NCBI RefSeq assembly: GCF_014138435.1
Contig: NZ_JACJIM010000005.1
Coordinates: 558,001-622,000, forward strand
Direction: 5' to 3'
Length of the DNA: 64,000 nucleotides
DNA from: Methylobacterium fujisawaense
GTDB lineage: Bacteria; Pseudomonadota; Alphaproteobacteria; Rhizobiales; Beijerinckiaceae
The notes under the pieces were generated by a model, which was not told where the DNA came from, ran no database searches, and saw only the letters and a list, made by a program, of their open reading frames with translations. The translations under genes were made by a program, and so were the position numbers. Shown in pieces: positions 8,546 through 17,864 of the stretch. The stretch's first letter is position 1, and each line of letters opens with the position of its first letter.

Positions 8546-8983
8546 GACCGAGCGCCCCGGGATAATTGCAGACGGGCCGCTATGAACTTGCGGCGCGTCG
8601 GGGATCCTGATCTGGGCATGACGCCGACGAAATCGGTGATTGTCCTGCTGCTGGACTGGTGCAGGCAAGTCTAATCGAAGCGAGCTCGGTTCTCCAGCTC
8701 GACCGGGCCAGGCTCGCCGAGCGTCTACGACGCCGCGTTGCGTCGTAGACGGGCCCGATATCATCGAAGACGTCCACCTGCGCCTCGTCCCGCATGCAAT
8801 GGGTCCGCGCCGGGTCGCCCGCTCGGCGCGGACACGTTCAGCGCCGCGCCCCTCCAGGCGACCGACCGACGGCCCCGACGCGCATTCCGAGGGCTTTTCA
8901 TCCGGGCTCATCGAACCGCTGAGGCCTCGCAGCTTCAGCCTCCTCGGGTCAGGCCGGACGGACAATCTCTTGAAGCTACGCAT
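8546..8983. other. No convincing gene
   Basis: Short frames only; the longest on each strand lack family features. No clear regulatory signal was seen. The right end is the 3' flank of the LysR gene. Confidence 0.35.
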
Positions 8984-9877
8984 TTAGCCAAGAGCGTCCT
9001 CGAACGTGCTCGACGCCGCCGCAAGGTCGGTGAGCAGGCGCGGAATGGTCGTGGTCGCGTCCGCCGCGTAGACGGCGAAGAATTCTACCAGCGGCCCCTC
9101 CGGGCAGGTCTCCAAAACCCGCAGGGCACCGGATGCGATCTCCGCCCGGTAGCATTGGATCGGGAGAAGGCTGACGCCCACGCCGGCCTGCGTCAGGGAG
9201 GCGACGGCGCCCATGCTGTTGCAGAGATCGACGACGCGCGGCGCGTCGCCCCGTTCGTTGAGCCAATGCTCCACGGTTCGATGATGGAAGCTGTTCTTGC
9301 CGAGCGACAGGATGCGGATCGCCCGGAAGTCCGCAGGCTCGATTCTGCGGTTCGGAAGATCGAGGCCGCAGCCCGCCATCCAAGCGAAGCGCACCTGTCC
9401 GAGGGAGCGCGTGGCGAGGTGCGGGTCGAAGCGCGTGCCCGGCATCAGCGCCATGTCGATCTCGCCATTCGCCATCAGGGTCTGGAGGTCGGCCGTCAGG
9501 GCGACCTGCAATTCCAGGGTCAGGCGCGGATAGGATCGATGGATGAGGTCCACGAAATGCGGGAGCCACGTCACCGCGACCAGTTCGGCGACGCCGAGCC
9601 GGACGAGGCCGGACAGGGCGTCGCCGCTGCCGACCCGCGTCCGAATTTCAGCGCAGGCTGCGATGGCGCGCTCGGCATAGACCTGCAGTTCCCGGCCTTT
9701 GGCGGTCAGCCGGACCCGCCGCTGCGAGCGGTCGAAGAGGGAGACGCCAAGATCCAGCTCCAGGTCCTGGATCCGGGCCGAGATCGTCGACGGCGTCGCG
9801 TTCAGACGGTCCGCGGCGGCCGTAAAGCTTCCGCACCGCGCGATCTCGAGGAAGGTCTCGAGCTGTTTGATGTTCAC
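8984..9877 (-). CDS. LysR-family transcriptional regulator
   Basis: A 297-residue LTTR starting at GTG 9877. The N-terminal winged helix-turn-helix (MNIKQLETFLEIARCGSFTA, then AAADRLNATPSTISARIQDLE) covers residues 1-60, followed by the linker helix and a two-lobed effector domain (from about 88). It is divergent from the flavin reductase/monooxygenase genes across 336 bases, the classic layout for an LTTR controlling its neighbours. The inducer is unknown; a substrate of the adjacent flavin monooxygenase or its product is the natural guess. Confidence 0.9.
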   Translation of the reverse strand: MNIKQLETFLEIARCGSFTAAADRLNATPSTISARIQDLELDLGVSLFDRSQRRVRLTAKGRELQVYAERAIAACAEIRTRVGSGDALSGLVRLGVAELVAVTWLPHFVDLIHRSYPRLTLELQVALTADLQTLMANGEIDMALMPGTRFDPHLATRSLGQVRFAWMAGCGLDLPNRRIEPADFRAIRILSLGKNSFHHRTVEHWLNERGDAPRVVDLCNSMGAVASLTQAGVGVSLLPIQCYRAEIASGALRVLETCPEGPLVEFFAVYAADATTTIPRLLTDLAAASSTFEDALG

Positions 9878-10213
9878 GACCGAGCAGCCTTGATGACCGT
9901 GTAGTCTCTTCGGGATCTACGGGGAGAGAGCCCGCCAATCTGGAGGCGCGCGGGACGGGCCGGATCAGGCCTAGCAACCTGATCCCAGTCCTGCAAAACA
10001 TCGATCGGGCGTCAACGATGACACGACGGTTCGACATTTTCGAACGTTTGCCTGCGGAATAATTCGCTTTTTTCGTGTGCTGCCAGCGCTATCGTGTCGT
10101 TCGTCGAGATGATCGCCGGTCAGAGCAACCGCTCCACCGCTTGCCCGGCCTGTCGCGTGGATTGCGGGACCGGCCGAATGCTGCGCGCGCCGTGACCGCA
10201 GGAAGGATGTGTT
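9878..10213. promoter_or_regulatory. Divergent promoter region, LysR / flavin reductase
   Basis: Non-coding spacer between divergent genes and the likely site of LysR binding. An AT-richer patch lies at 10040-10075 (GCGGAATAATTCGC and TTTTTTCG). LTTR boxes of the form T-N11-A are too degenerate to fix by eye. Confidence 0.45.
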
Positions 10214-10216
10214 GTG

Positions 10217-10720
10217 ATGATCCCGTCCCAGAGCATATCGGGAGATCAGTTCAAGTCGGTGATGCGGCGGTTCGCGGCCTCCGTGAACGTCATCACCTCC
10301 GCCGACGGGGCTGTGATGAACGGCATGACCGCTACCGCCGTCTGCAGCGTCTCGGCCGATCCGCCGAGCCTGCTCGTCATCGTCAACAAGTCCAATCGCT
10401 CGCATCCGGTGATCAGTCGATCCGGCACCTTCGCCGTCAACGTGCTGTCGAGCGATCAGGAGGAGCTGGCGGGGCACTTCGCCGCCAAGAAGCCGGATCC
10501 GTTCGCCGACATCGACCATCGGATCGGCCAGACCGGCTGTCCCCTGATCCGCGACGCCGACGCGACGCTCGAATGCGCCGTCGTGCAGGAGACGGATTTC
10601 GGCACGCATACGATCTTCATCGGGCGCATCGTGACCTGTGCGGTCGCGAGCAAGTCTCCGCTCCTCTACCACGAGGGTCGCTTCTGCCGTCTGGAGGACA
10701 TGGCCCTGCACTACGCCTGA
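10217..10720 (+). CDS. Flavin reductase (HpaC/DszD-like)
   Basis: A 167-residue flavin-reductase-like domain protein that would supply reduced FMN or FAD to a partner monooxygenase using NAD(P)H. Typical blocks are MRRFAASVNVITS, NGMTATAVCSVSADPPSLLV (flavin binding), FAVNVLSSDQEELA, and DATLECAVVQETDFGTHTIF, with a final YHEGRF. The ATG at 10217 or the in-frame GTG three bases earlier follow a GGAAGG ribosome site. Its place directly ahead of an MFS transporter and an LLM monooxygenase makes it the reductase half of a two-component system. Confidence 0.88.
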   Translation: MIPSQSISGDQFKSVMRRFAASVNVITSADGAVMNGMTATAVCSVSADPPSLLVIVNKSNRSHPVISRSGTFAVNVLSSDQEELAGHFAAKKPDPFADIDHRIGQTGCPLIRDADATLECAVVQETDFGTHTIFIGRIVTCAVASKSPLLYHEGRFCRLEDMALHYA

Positions 10721-10859
10721 CGGCGACCCGATCCTCTCCCGACGCAGCCGGCCCGTGACGCCAACGGGAACCGGCCGGAGAGCAGTGTGGCCCCAAAAGG
10801 ATCTGCACCAAGAAAAAGAGAGCGCAATCGCTCAAGACGCCAACACGAGGGTGGAAACG

Positions 10860-12248
10860 ATGGCCTCTGCAGAAGACAGCCGGCCCGGATTGGATCCGGG
10901 TCAGGCGAAGCACGCGCGTCGCGCCGTGATCGCCGCCACGATCGGCACCATGATCGAGTGGTACGACTTCTACCTCTACGGTCTCGTCGCCGCGCTCGTC
11001 TTCGGGAAGCTCTACTTCCCGTCGCATGACCCGTTCGCCGCGACGCTCCTCTCCTTCTCGACCTTCTTTCTCGGCTTCGTGGCCCGTCCCTTCGGGGCGG
11101 CGATCTTCGGACATTTCGGCGACCGGATCGGCCGCAAGGCCACGCTCGTGGTCACGCTGATGCTGATGGGGGTGAGCACCGTCCTCATCGGCCTGATCCC
11201 GACCTACGACTCGATCGGCATCTGGGGCGCCGTCGCCCTGACCACCCTGCGGATCCTGCAGGGCGTCGGGGTCGGCGGTGAGTGGGGCGGGGCCATCGCG
11301 GTCGCGACCGAGTGGGGGCAGTTCAACAAGCGGCGCGGCCTGGCCGGGAGCTGGCCGCAATTCGGCTCGCCGCTGGGCATGCTGCTGGCCGTCCTCGTCC
11401 TCACCGTCGTCACCCATGCCGGCTCGCCCGAGTGGTTCGAGACGATCGGCTGGCGCATCCCCTTCCTGCTGAGCGCCGTCCTGATCGCCGTCGGCCTCTA
11501 CATCCGCCTGGGCGTGCTGGAGACCCCGGTCTTCGAGGAGATGAAGGCCAAGAAGCAGGTCGCCAAGGCACCGGTCCTCGACGCCGTGCGGCTGTACTGG
11601 AAGGACATCCTGCTCACCTGTCTGATCCGCACCGGACAGCAGGCGCCGTTCGTCCTCTTCACCACCTACCTGCTCTCCTACGGCACCGGCGTGCTGAAGC
11701 TCGAACGGTCGTTCCTGTTCAACTGCGTGCTGGCGGCCGCCGCAACCTCGCTGATCACGACGCCGCTGTTCGGCTACCTGTCCGACCGCATCGGCCGGAA
11801 GCGGATGTACCTGATCGGCGCCTTCACGATGCTGGTCTTCGCCTTCCCCTATTACTGGTTGATCAACAGTGCGATCCCGGCCGTGATCGCCCTGACGGTG
11901 GTCGCCTCTCTCGTCGTCCACGACATGCAGTACGGGCCGCAGGCCGCCTTCATCGCCGAGAGCTTCCCGCCGAACGTGCGCTACAGCGGCGCCTCGATCG
12001 GCTACCAGCTCGCCTCCCTCACCTCGGGCGGCCCGGCGCCGATCATCGCGACGTGGCTGATGCACACCTACGGCACCTCCACGGCGATCAGCTGCTACCT
12101 CGCGATCATCGCGGCGATCAGCCTGATCTCGGCGGCGCTCCTCAAGGACCGCTCGCAGGAGGACTACATCTCGGTCGCGCCGCGCGCGCCCGATCCGGAC
12201 GCTGGCCAACCCCTCGTCGCGTCCAGCGCCAAGCCCACGCTCTCCTGA
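10860..12248 (+). CDS. MFS transporter, metabolite:H+ symporter (MHS) family
   Basis: A 462-residue, 12-helix transporter. The N-terminal IGTMIEWYDFYLYGLVAALV and the loop GDRIGRKATLV are hallmarks of the MHS group (ProP/ShiA/KgtP relatives), which import organic acids, betaines and similar solutes. A second copy of the loop (SDRIGRKRMYLI) marks the C-terminal half. The start at ATG 10860 follows GAGGGTGGA; the longer upstream frame has no membrane features. It is flanked by flavin reductase and LLM monooxygenase, so it probably imports the monooxygenase substrate. Confidence 0.88.
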   Translation: MASAEDSRPGLDPGQAKHARRAVIAATIGTMIEWYDFYLYGLVAALVFGKLYFPSHDPFAATLLSFSTFFLGFVARPFGAAIFGHFGDRIGRKATLVVTLMLMGVSTVLIGLIPTYDSIGIWGAVALTTLRILQGVGVGGEWGGAIAVATEWGQFNKRRGLAGSWPQFGSPLGMLLAVLVLTVVTHAGSPEWFETIGWRIPFLLSAVLIAVGLYIRLGVLETPVFEEMKAKKQVAKAPVLDAVRLYWKDILLTCLIRTGQQAPFVLFTTYLLSYGTGVLKLERSFLFNCVLAAAATSLITTPLFGYLSDRIGRKRMYLIGAFTMLVFAFPYYWLINSAIPAVIALTVVASLVVHDMQYGPQAAFIAESFPPNVRYSGASIGYQLASLTSGGPAPIIATWLMHTYGTSTAISCYLAIIAAISLISAALLKDRSQEDYISVAPRAPDPDAGQPLVASSAKPTLS

Positions 12249-12277
12249 CCACCGCCTGACCCGTGAAGGTGACGAGC

Positions 12278-13432
12278 ATGCTCACCCAGAACCCCCTCAC
12301 GCCGCACGCCCACGACGCGCCGGTCTCGCCCCTGGAGCGCCTCGCGCCGAACAAGCTCATCCTCGGGCTGTTCCTGCCGATGCAGGAGGGCGCCTGGAGC
12401 CCGTCGCGGGCCCCGCGCTCGACTTCCTGGACCTTCGACTACCTCGCCCAGTGTACGCGGCAGGCCGAGGATCTCGGCTTCGACCTCGCCTTCGGCCTCG
12501 CCCAATGGATGGGCAAGGGCGGCTACGGCGGCGAGATGCATTTCCGCGAGCACGAGCTTGATCCGATCATCGTCAACACCGCTCTGGCGGCGATGACGAA
12601 GCGGATCGTCCTCATCAACACGGTGCACATCCTCTACGCGTGGCACCCCCTGCATCTCGCCAAGTTCGGGGCCGCCCTCGATCACATCAGCGGCGGCCGC
12701 TGGGGCGTGAACGTCGTCACGGGCTACAAGCCGAGCGAGTACCAGATGTTCGGCCTCGACATGATCGAGCACGACCTGCGCTACGACATGGCCGATGAGT
12801 TCACGACGCTCCTGGAGCGCCTCTGGGCCGAAGACGAGAACCTGACCTTCGCGGGGCGCTGGTGGAAGACCGAGAACGCCTTCCTGGCGCCGCGTCCGGG
12901 GGCCCGCCGGCCCTTCCTGGTCAACGCGGCCTCGTCCGGCGCCGGGCTGGCCTACGCGGCCAAGCACTCGGACCTGATCTTCATCACGAGCCCCGGCGGC
13001 GCCGAGCCCGCCAAGGCCTACGAGACCCTGCCGCCGGTCAACGCCCGGATCAAGGACCTCGCCGCCTCCTTGGGTCGGCAGGTCAAGACGATCATCAACC
13101 CGCACGTGATCTGCCGCCCCACCGAGAAGGAGGCGCAGGAGGCCTACCGCCGCATCCTGGAGCATGAGGATCCCGTCGCGGCCGACAACTTCGTCCAGAC
13201 CTTCGTGGGCGGGGACACCAAGTCCTGGCGCGGTCACAGCCGCGCCCAGTGGGTGATCGGCGGAAACGTCCACCTCGTCGGCACGCCCGAGCAGATCGTC
13301 GAAGGCTTCGTGAAGCTGCAGGCGGCCGGCTGCGACGGCGTCCAGGTCAACTTCTTCGACTACCTGCCGGACCTCGCCTATTTCGGCGAGGCGGTCATCC
13401 CGATGATGAAGCAGGCGGGTCTGCGGACATGA
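12278..13432 (+). CDS. LLM-class flavin-dependent monooxygenase (SfnG/RutA-like clade)
   Basis: A 384-residue bacterial-luciferase-type TIM barrel using reduced flavin and oxygen. Visible family blocks are FDYLAQCTRQAEDLGFDLAF near the start, then LALINT-like strands, ALDHISGGRWGVNVVTGY (flavin phosphate region), HDLRYDMADEFTTLL, and the late GTPEQIVEGFVKLQAAGCDG. This set is shared by SfnG-type dimethylsulfone and RutA-type pyrimidine monooxygenases; the exact substrate cannot be read from sequence. ATG 12278 has AAGGTGA upstream and is preferred over GTG 12263. Partner reductase and two transporters are in the same run of genes. Confidence 0.85.
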   Translation: MLTQNPLTPHAHDAPVSPLERLAPNKLILGLFLPMQEGAWSPSRAPRSTSWTFDYLAQCTRQAEDLGFDLAFGLAQWMGKGGYGGEMHFREHELDPIIVNTALAAMTKRIVLINTVHILYAWHPLHLAKFGAALDHISGGRWGVNVVTGYKPSEYQMFGLDMIEHDLRYDMADEFTTLLERLWAEDENLTFAGRWWKTENAFLAPRPGARRPFLVNAASSGAGLAYAAKHSDLIFITSPGGAEPAKAYETLPPVNARIKDLAASLGRQVKTIINPHVICRPTEKEAQEAYRRILEHEDPVAADNFVQTFVGGDTKSWRGHSRAQWVIGGNVHLVGTPEQIVEGFVKLQAAGCDGVQVNFFDYLPDLAYFGEAVIPMMKQAGLRT

Positions 13433-13445
13433 ACTGCGGCGGTCG

Positions 13446-14645
13446 GTGCCGGTGAGCGGCGCCGCTGCGCCTGTCCCGGCCGCGGGGGAGGCAGGAGGCC
13501 GGCTGCCGTTCCCGGCCCTTGCCGCCGGCTTCCTCGCGCTCGCCGTCGCGATCGGCATTGGTCGCTTCGTCTACACGCCGATCCTGCCCGCCATGGCGGA
13601 CGGGCTCGGCCTCACCCGGGCAGAAACGGGCCTGATCGGCTCCGCCAACTTCGCCGGCTACCTCGCCGGCGCCCTGGCCTCGGCGCACCCGCTTCTGCTC
13701 CGGGCACGCAGGCTCTGGCTCGCCAGCGCCCTGGGGACCTGCGTCGCCACACTCGTCGCCATGAGCGCGTGTTCGACGCTCGCCGCCTTCGTCGCCCTGC
13801 GCTTCGTCGGCGGCGCGGCGAGCGCCCTCGGCTTCGTCCTCGCCACGGCCCTGGTCATGGACCGGCTGACGCGGACCGGGCGCTCCGATCTGGCCGCGCT
13901 CCATTACGCCGGTGTCGGGAGCGGGATCGCGCTGTCCGCGGCGGTCGTGTCCATCGCGCAGGAGGCCGGATGTGAGTGGCGTGGTCTCTGGATAATCAGC
14001 GGCGTGCTGGCCCTGGGGCTCGCGGGACCGATCCTCTGGCTGCTCCAGGGATCCGCCCCGGCCGCCTCCCGGGCGCAGGCGGGGACCGCGACCTCCGCGT
14101 CGATCGCCCGGCTCGTGATCGCCTACGGTCTGTTCGGCTTCGGTTACGTGATCACCGCCACCTTCCTGGTCGCGATCGTCCGGACGTTGCCGCAACTCGC
14201 GACGGCCGAGGCCTATGTCTGGCTGTGCGTCGGTCTCGCCGCGGCGCCGTCCGTCGCGATCTGGGGCTGGGTCGAGCGGCGCTTGGGCTTTCGGACCAGC
14301 TTCGCCCTCGCGTGCCTCGTCGAGGCGTCGGGTGTGATGGCCAGCGTCCTGGCGGCCCATGTGCCGGCCATCCTCTACGCGGCCGTCGCCCTTGGCGGGA
14401 CGTTCGTGGCCCTGACGTCGCTCGGCATCGACGGGGCGCGGCGGCTGCATGCCGGAAATCGTCAGCGGATCGTCGCAGTGATGATGGCGGCATTCGGAAC
14501 CGGGCAGGTCATCGGTCCCATGGCGGCGGGCGTCTTGGCCGATGCGACCGGAAGCTTCACCGTGCCGTCCCTCGCCGCGGCGGCCGTGCTCCTGATCGCC
14601 GCGGCCCTGGTCCTGTCGTTGCCGGGCGCCGACGCGGCGGCCTGA
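13446..14645 (+). CDS. MFS transporter, YbfB/YjiJ family
   Basis: A 399-residue membrane protein with about 12 hydrophobic helices. The motif AVAIGIGRFVYTPILPAMAD in the first helix is the signature of the YbfB/YjiJ group, followed by AETGLIGSANFAGYLAGALA. Substrates of the group are poorly known. It starts at GTG 13446, only 13 bases after the monooxygenase stop, and so is probably the last gene of the reductase-transporter-monooxygenase operon, perhaps exporting a product. Confidence 0.85.
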   Translation: MPVSGAAAPVPAAGEAGGRLPFPALAAGFLALAVAIGIGRFVYTPILPAMADGLGLTRAETGLIGSANFAGYLAGALASAHPLLLRARRLWLASALGTCVATLVAMSACSTLAAFVALRFVGGAASALGFVLATALVMDRLTRTGRSDLAALHYAGVGSGIALSAAVVSIAQEAGCEWRGLWIISGVLALGLAGPILWLLQGSAPAASRAQAGTATSASIARLVIAYGLFGFGYVITATFLVAIVRTLPQLATAEAYVWLCVGLAAAPSVAIWGWVERRLGFRTSFALACLVEASGVMASVLAAHVPAILYAAVALGGTFVALTSLGIDGARRLHAGNRQRIVAVMMAAFGTGQVIGPMAAGVLADATGSFTVPSLAAAAVLLIAAALVLSLPGADAAA

Positions 14646-14668
14646 AGGCCGACGGTGCCCACCCGGCG

Positions 14669-14686
14669 GCGGGGGCGGTCTCCCGC
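14669..14686. terminator. Candidate bidirectional terminator
   Basis: GCGGGGG and CTCCCGC pair over 7 bases (one G-U) around a CGGT loop in the gap between convergent genes. No U run; assigned by position. Confidence 0.35.
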
Positions 14687-14762
14687 GGGGTTCTGAGAGA
14701 GCCGTCGCGCGTCCGGGGCGTCGTGATGCCCAGGAGAGGGGATCGTCACCTGCGTGCGCGGG

Positions 14763-16226
14763 TCAAGGAACGGCCAGCAGGCTACGCAGCGCCTTGCGAT
14801 CGGTCTTCCCGACGCCGTTGACCGGCAGCACATCGAGTTTGTGGATCTGCGCCGGCACATAGATCCGCGCGAGGGAGCCGCGCACGAAATCCTTGAGGCC
14901 CGGCTCGTCGAGGCCCTGGCCCTCCCGCAGCACCACGAAGGCCACCGGCACCTCGCCGAGATCCGCGTCGGGAGCGCCGACCACGCAGCAATCGCGGATG
15001 GCGGGATGGGCGGCGAGCTGTCGCTCGATCAGCGCGGGCGAGATGTTCTCGCCGCCGCGAATGATCACGTCCTTGATGCGCCCGGTGATGGACAGGAAGC
15101 CGTCGGAATCGAAGCGGCCGAGATCGCCCGTGCGCAGCCAGCCATCCACGATCGGCTGGTCCGTGCTGCCGAGATAGCCGGCCATCAGGGCGGGGCCGGA
15201 GATGCGGATCTCCCCCTCCCGACCGGTCTCGACCGGGCGACCCGTAACGGGATCGAACAGGCCGACATTCTGCCCCTCCAGCACGGTTCCGATCGTGCCG
15301 ATGCGGCGCCGGCCCGGCGGATTCATGGTCGAGGTGCAGGTTGCCTCCGACAGGCCGTAGGAGACGAGGAGCGGCACGCCGAAGGTGTCCTCGATCTGCC
15401 GGTGCAGGGTCGGCGTGATCGGCGCCGAGCCGCAGCGCAGGAAGCGCAGGCCCGGGAAGCGCTCGCCCTGGCGCAGCAGGGGCAGCATCCGCGCGTAAAT
15501 CGTCGGCACTCCGGTCATGTAGGTGATGCCGCCGGTGCGCAGATGGTCGAGGGCGGCCTCGGCCTGGAAGCGCTCCATCAGCACGATCTCGGCCCCGGCC
15601 AGGAGCGGCACGATCAGCTGGTTGTTGACGCCGTTCGTGTGGTGGAGCGGCATGACGTGGAGAAGCCGGTCTTCGGGCCCCGTGCCGGTGTGGCGGAGCA
15701 CGCCTGTGGCGTTGCAGATGAGCCCTTCGTGGCGCAGCAGCACGCCCTTCGGCCGGCCGGTGCTCCCCGAGGTGAAGAGCAGCATGGCCTCGTCCCGCGG
15801 GCCGATCTCCGCCGCGAAGGCCGCCCCGCCGCTGAAACCGTCAAGCGCCCGGACGTCCAGGCCGGCCAGGGCGCGCCCGGTCACCTGCGCCGCGTAAGCC
15901 TCGGCGACGATGAGGTGCCGCATGCCGACAAGAGCCGCCTGCTCGGCCACAACCTCCGGCGCGAGCCCGGGCTCGAGGAAGCAGACGCAGGCGCCGGCCT
16001 GCAGGGCCCCGAAATAGGTCGCGATGGCCGCCGCGCTCTTGGGTGCGATCAGCCCGACCCGGTCGCCTTTCTCGACGCCCCAGTCCCGGACCGCCCCCGC
16101 GGCGGCGTCGATGCGTGCCCCGAGATCGGCGTAGGTGATGGGGTCCGGGGCCGCGAGGGCCGTGCGGCCCGCCTCGGCGTGATGCGCGATGGCCGCGCGC
16201 AGCCGCGCGCTGAGCGAGTCCGGCAT
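14763..16226 (-). CDS. Acyl-CoA synthetase (AMP-forming)
   Basis: A 487-residue ANL-superfamily ligase activating a carboxylic acid to its CoA ester through an acyl-adenylate. Core motifs are LLFTSGSTGRPKG (phosphate loop), VSYGLSEATCTSTMN, GWLRTGDLGRFDSDGFLSI, TGRIKDVIIRGGENISP, and the catalytic lysine in VNGVGKTDRKALR at the C-terminus. The ATG at 16226 has GAGGAGA upstream; a longer upstream frame is Arg-rich and not part of the protein. It is the last gene of the minus-strand CoA operon, so it likely activates the substrate of that pathway. Chain length and structure of the acid are not predictable. Confidence 0.9.
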   Translation of the reverse strand: MPDSLSARLRAAIAHHAEAGRTALAAPDPITYADLGARIDAAAGAVRDWGVEKGDRVGLIAPKSAAAIATYFGALQAGACVCFLEPGLAPEVVAEQAALVGMRHLIVAEAYAAQVTGRALAGLDVRALDGFSGGAAFAAEIGPRDEAMLLFTSGSTGRPKGVLLRHEGLICNATGVLRHTGTGPEDRLLHVMPLHHTNGVNNQLIVPLLAGAEIVLMERFQAEAALDHLRTGGITYMTGVPTIYARMLPLLRQGERFPGLRFLRCGSAPITPTLHRQIEDTFGVPLLVSYGLSEATCTSTMNPPGRRRIGTIGTVLEGQNVGLFDPVTGRPVETGREGEIRISGPALMAGYLGSTDQPIVDGWLRTGDLGRFDSDGFLSITGRIKDVIIRGGENISPALIERQLAAHPAIRDCCVVGAPDADLGEVPVAFVVLREGQGLDEPGLKDFVRGSLARIYVPAQIHKLDVLPVNGVGKTDRKALRSLLAVP

Positions 16227-16263
16227 GGCGGCGATCTCCTCTTCCCTTGGTCTGTCCCGCGCT

Positions 16264-17019
16264 TCAGCGCAGGCGGATGCCCGCATCGACCGCGAAACGG
16301 CCCGCCGGGTCGAGGGAAGCCAGCGCCGCCCGCTCCTCCGGGGTCGGCGGCGGCGTCGGCCCGGCATCCTCCGCCGAGAAGGCGAAGCCGGTACGGTCGC
16401 GGACCTCGTCGAGGCTCGCCTCCGGATGCCAGGAGGCCAGCGCGAGCCGGCCCTCGCGCTTCGTGAAGACGGCGATCGGCGTGACCACGCCGTGCATGCC
16501 GCCGGCCGCGGTGACGAAGTCGAGGGTCTCCACCAGGGTGCGCCGGGAATGCTCCGTGCGCCATGTGACCGCCCGGCGGGCGGTGGGCAGCATCACGGCC
16601 CCCCCACCGCCGCCCGGCAACCGCACCCGCGGGGCGTGCCAGTCGCCGATGCAGGAGACGTTCGTGCGGCCAAGGCCATCGACCTGGGCGGCGCCCAGGA
16701 AGCACAGGTCCATCAGGCCGCGGGTGCAGAGATCGTAGAAATCCTCGTTGGCGAAGATCGCCCGCGAGCCCTCGGCGAGCACGGGGTCGGAGGAGGAGAT
16801 CGGCACCTCCGACGGGTTCGGATCGACCCCACCGGCGACGTTGATGTAGGTGAACGCGAACGGATAGGCCTGCTTGGCCAGGAGACAGGCCAGCATCGGC
16901 AGGGCCGAGTTCACGCCGCTGAAGGTGATCTCGTTCGGCCGCACGAACCGGGCGAGGTTCGTGACGATGTAGGAGAAGCCCGACCAAGCCCCGGTCACGT
17001 TGGACGCCGCCTCAGACAT
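16264..17019 (-). CDS. CoA-transferase family protein, beta-type subunit (IpdB-like)
   Basis: A 251-residue family I CoA-transferase-like subunit. Late blocks FLGAAQVDGLGRTNVSCIG and the GGGGGA stretch resemble GctB/IpdB proteins. The active-site glutamate expected in an ENG or ESG context near the N-terminal third is not seen; that region instead reads INVAGGVDPNPSEVPI. Ring-opening hydrolases of the IpdAB type also lack it, so the pair may hydrolyse a C-C bond in a CoA ester instead of moving CoA. It overlaps the alpha subunit gene by 8 bases, implying coupled synthesis and a heteromeric complex. Confidence 0.8.
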   Translation of the reverse strand: MSEAASNVTGAWSGFSYIVTNLARFVRPNEITFSGVNSALPMLACLLAKQAYPFAFTYINVAGGVDPNPSEVPISSSDPVLAEGSRAIFANEDFYDLCTRGLMDLCFLGAAQVDGLGRTNVSCIGDWHAPRVRLPGGGGGAVMLPTARRAVTWRTEHSRRTLVETLDFVTAAGGMHGVVTPIAVFTKREGRLALASWHPEASLDEVRDRTGFAFSAEDAGPTPPPTPEERAALASLDPAGRFAVDAGIRLR

Positions 17020-17839
17020 GGGCGGCCTCCCGCACTTCGGGACCGGCGGCGAGGTGGTCGGCGAGCACGCCCGGGGCGTCGGTCATGTAGGCCTCCACGG
17101 CCGGGTAATCGATCGCGTAATCCGGCCAGAGCGAACCGGGCCACGCCCCGTTCGGCACGATGCTCACCGCCTCGACGAGGAAGTGGGGCACCAGCGTCAG
17201 TTCGGGCTGGTCGCGGAAGGAGGCGTCCGGCGCGATCCGCTCAGCCACCACGAGCACGCGCTTGGCCGAGCGGCTCATGATCCGGTCCCAGTGGGAGGTC
17301 CCGAAGACGCGCACGTCTCCCGACTCGCTGACCTCGTTGGCCTGGATCACCGCGAAGTCCGGCTGGATCCGCGGGATGGCGTAGACCGCCTCGCCGCTGC
17401 CGTAGGGGTCCTCGATCGTCTTCCAGCCGTTCAGGGCGGCCAAGTCCGAGCCGTGGATGCCGCCGCAGGGCATGAACGGCACGCCGAAGGCCGCCGCCCG
17501 CAGGCCCGCGGTCAGGCTGGCGCAGGCATGCTCCTCCAGGCGGACGGCGCCGGATTCGATTGCGCGGCGGTACCAGGGGGCTAGGCCGAAATTGCCCTCC
17601 ATGGCGACGATGCCGGCCCTGGCCCGGGACAGGGCGCCGGCGCGGCACAGGATGTCGATGTCGTAGCCCGGCGATTGCTTGACGACTTCGAGGTCGCGAC
17701 GTCCCTGACGGATCAATTCGCGCACGAACGCGAAGGGGCCGCGATGCAGGAAACTGCCGCCCAGCGCGAGGGAGCTTCCGTCCGGCACCCGGGCGGCGAG
17801 ATCCGCGAGGGGGATGATCTTCTGAGGTCCGGCGCTCAC
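17012..17839 (-). CDS. CoA-transferase family protein, alpha-type subunit (IpdA-like)
   Basis: A 275-residue family I CoA-transferase alpha subunit, starting at GTG 17839. The glycine-rich entry VPDGSSLALGGSFLHRGPFA binds the CoA side, followed by RDLEVVKQSPGYDIDILCRAGAL, RAGIVAMEGNFGLAPWYRRA and LRAAAFGVPFMPCGGIHGSD. The last block and overall order match IpdA/GctA-like proteins. It acts with the overlapping beta subunit. Context (CaiB/BaiF, crotonase, ligase) supports a role in degrading a CoA-activated acid, with the chemistry undecided. Confidence 0.82.
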   Translation of the reverse strand: MSAGPQKIIPLADLAARVPDGSSLALGGSFLHRGPFAFVRELIRQGRRDLEVVKQSPGYDIDILCRAGALSRARAGIVAMEGNFGLAPWYRRAIESGAVRLEEHACASLTAGLRAAAFGVPFMPCGGIHGSDLAALNGWKTIEDPYGSGEAVYAIPRIQPDFAVIQANEVSESGDVRVFGTSHWDRIMSRSAKRVLVVAERIAPDASFRDQPELTLVPHFLVEAVSIVPNGAWPGSLWPDYAIDYPAVEAYMTDAPGVLADHLAAGPEVREAAHV

Positions 17840-17864
17840 GGGGCGTCCTCCGATCGGAAACGTG

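Noticed and set aside
10617..12209. Long minus-strand frame opposite the MHS transporter (530 codons)
   Set aside because: Low-complexity Asp/Arg/Gly-rich product with no membrane or domain pattern; the plus strand encodes a clear 12-helix transporter.
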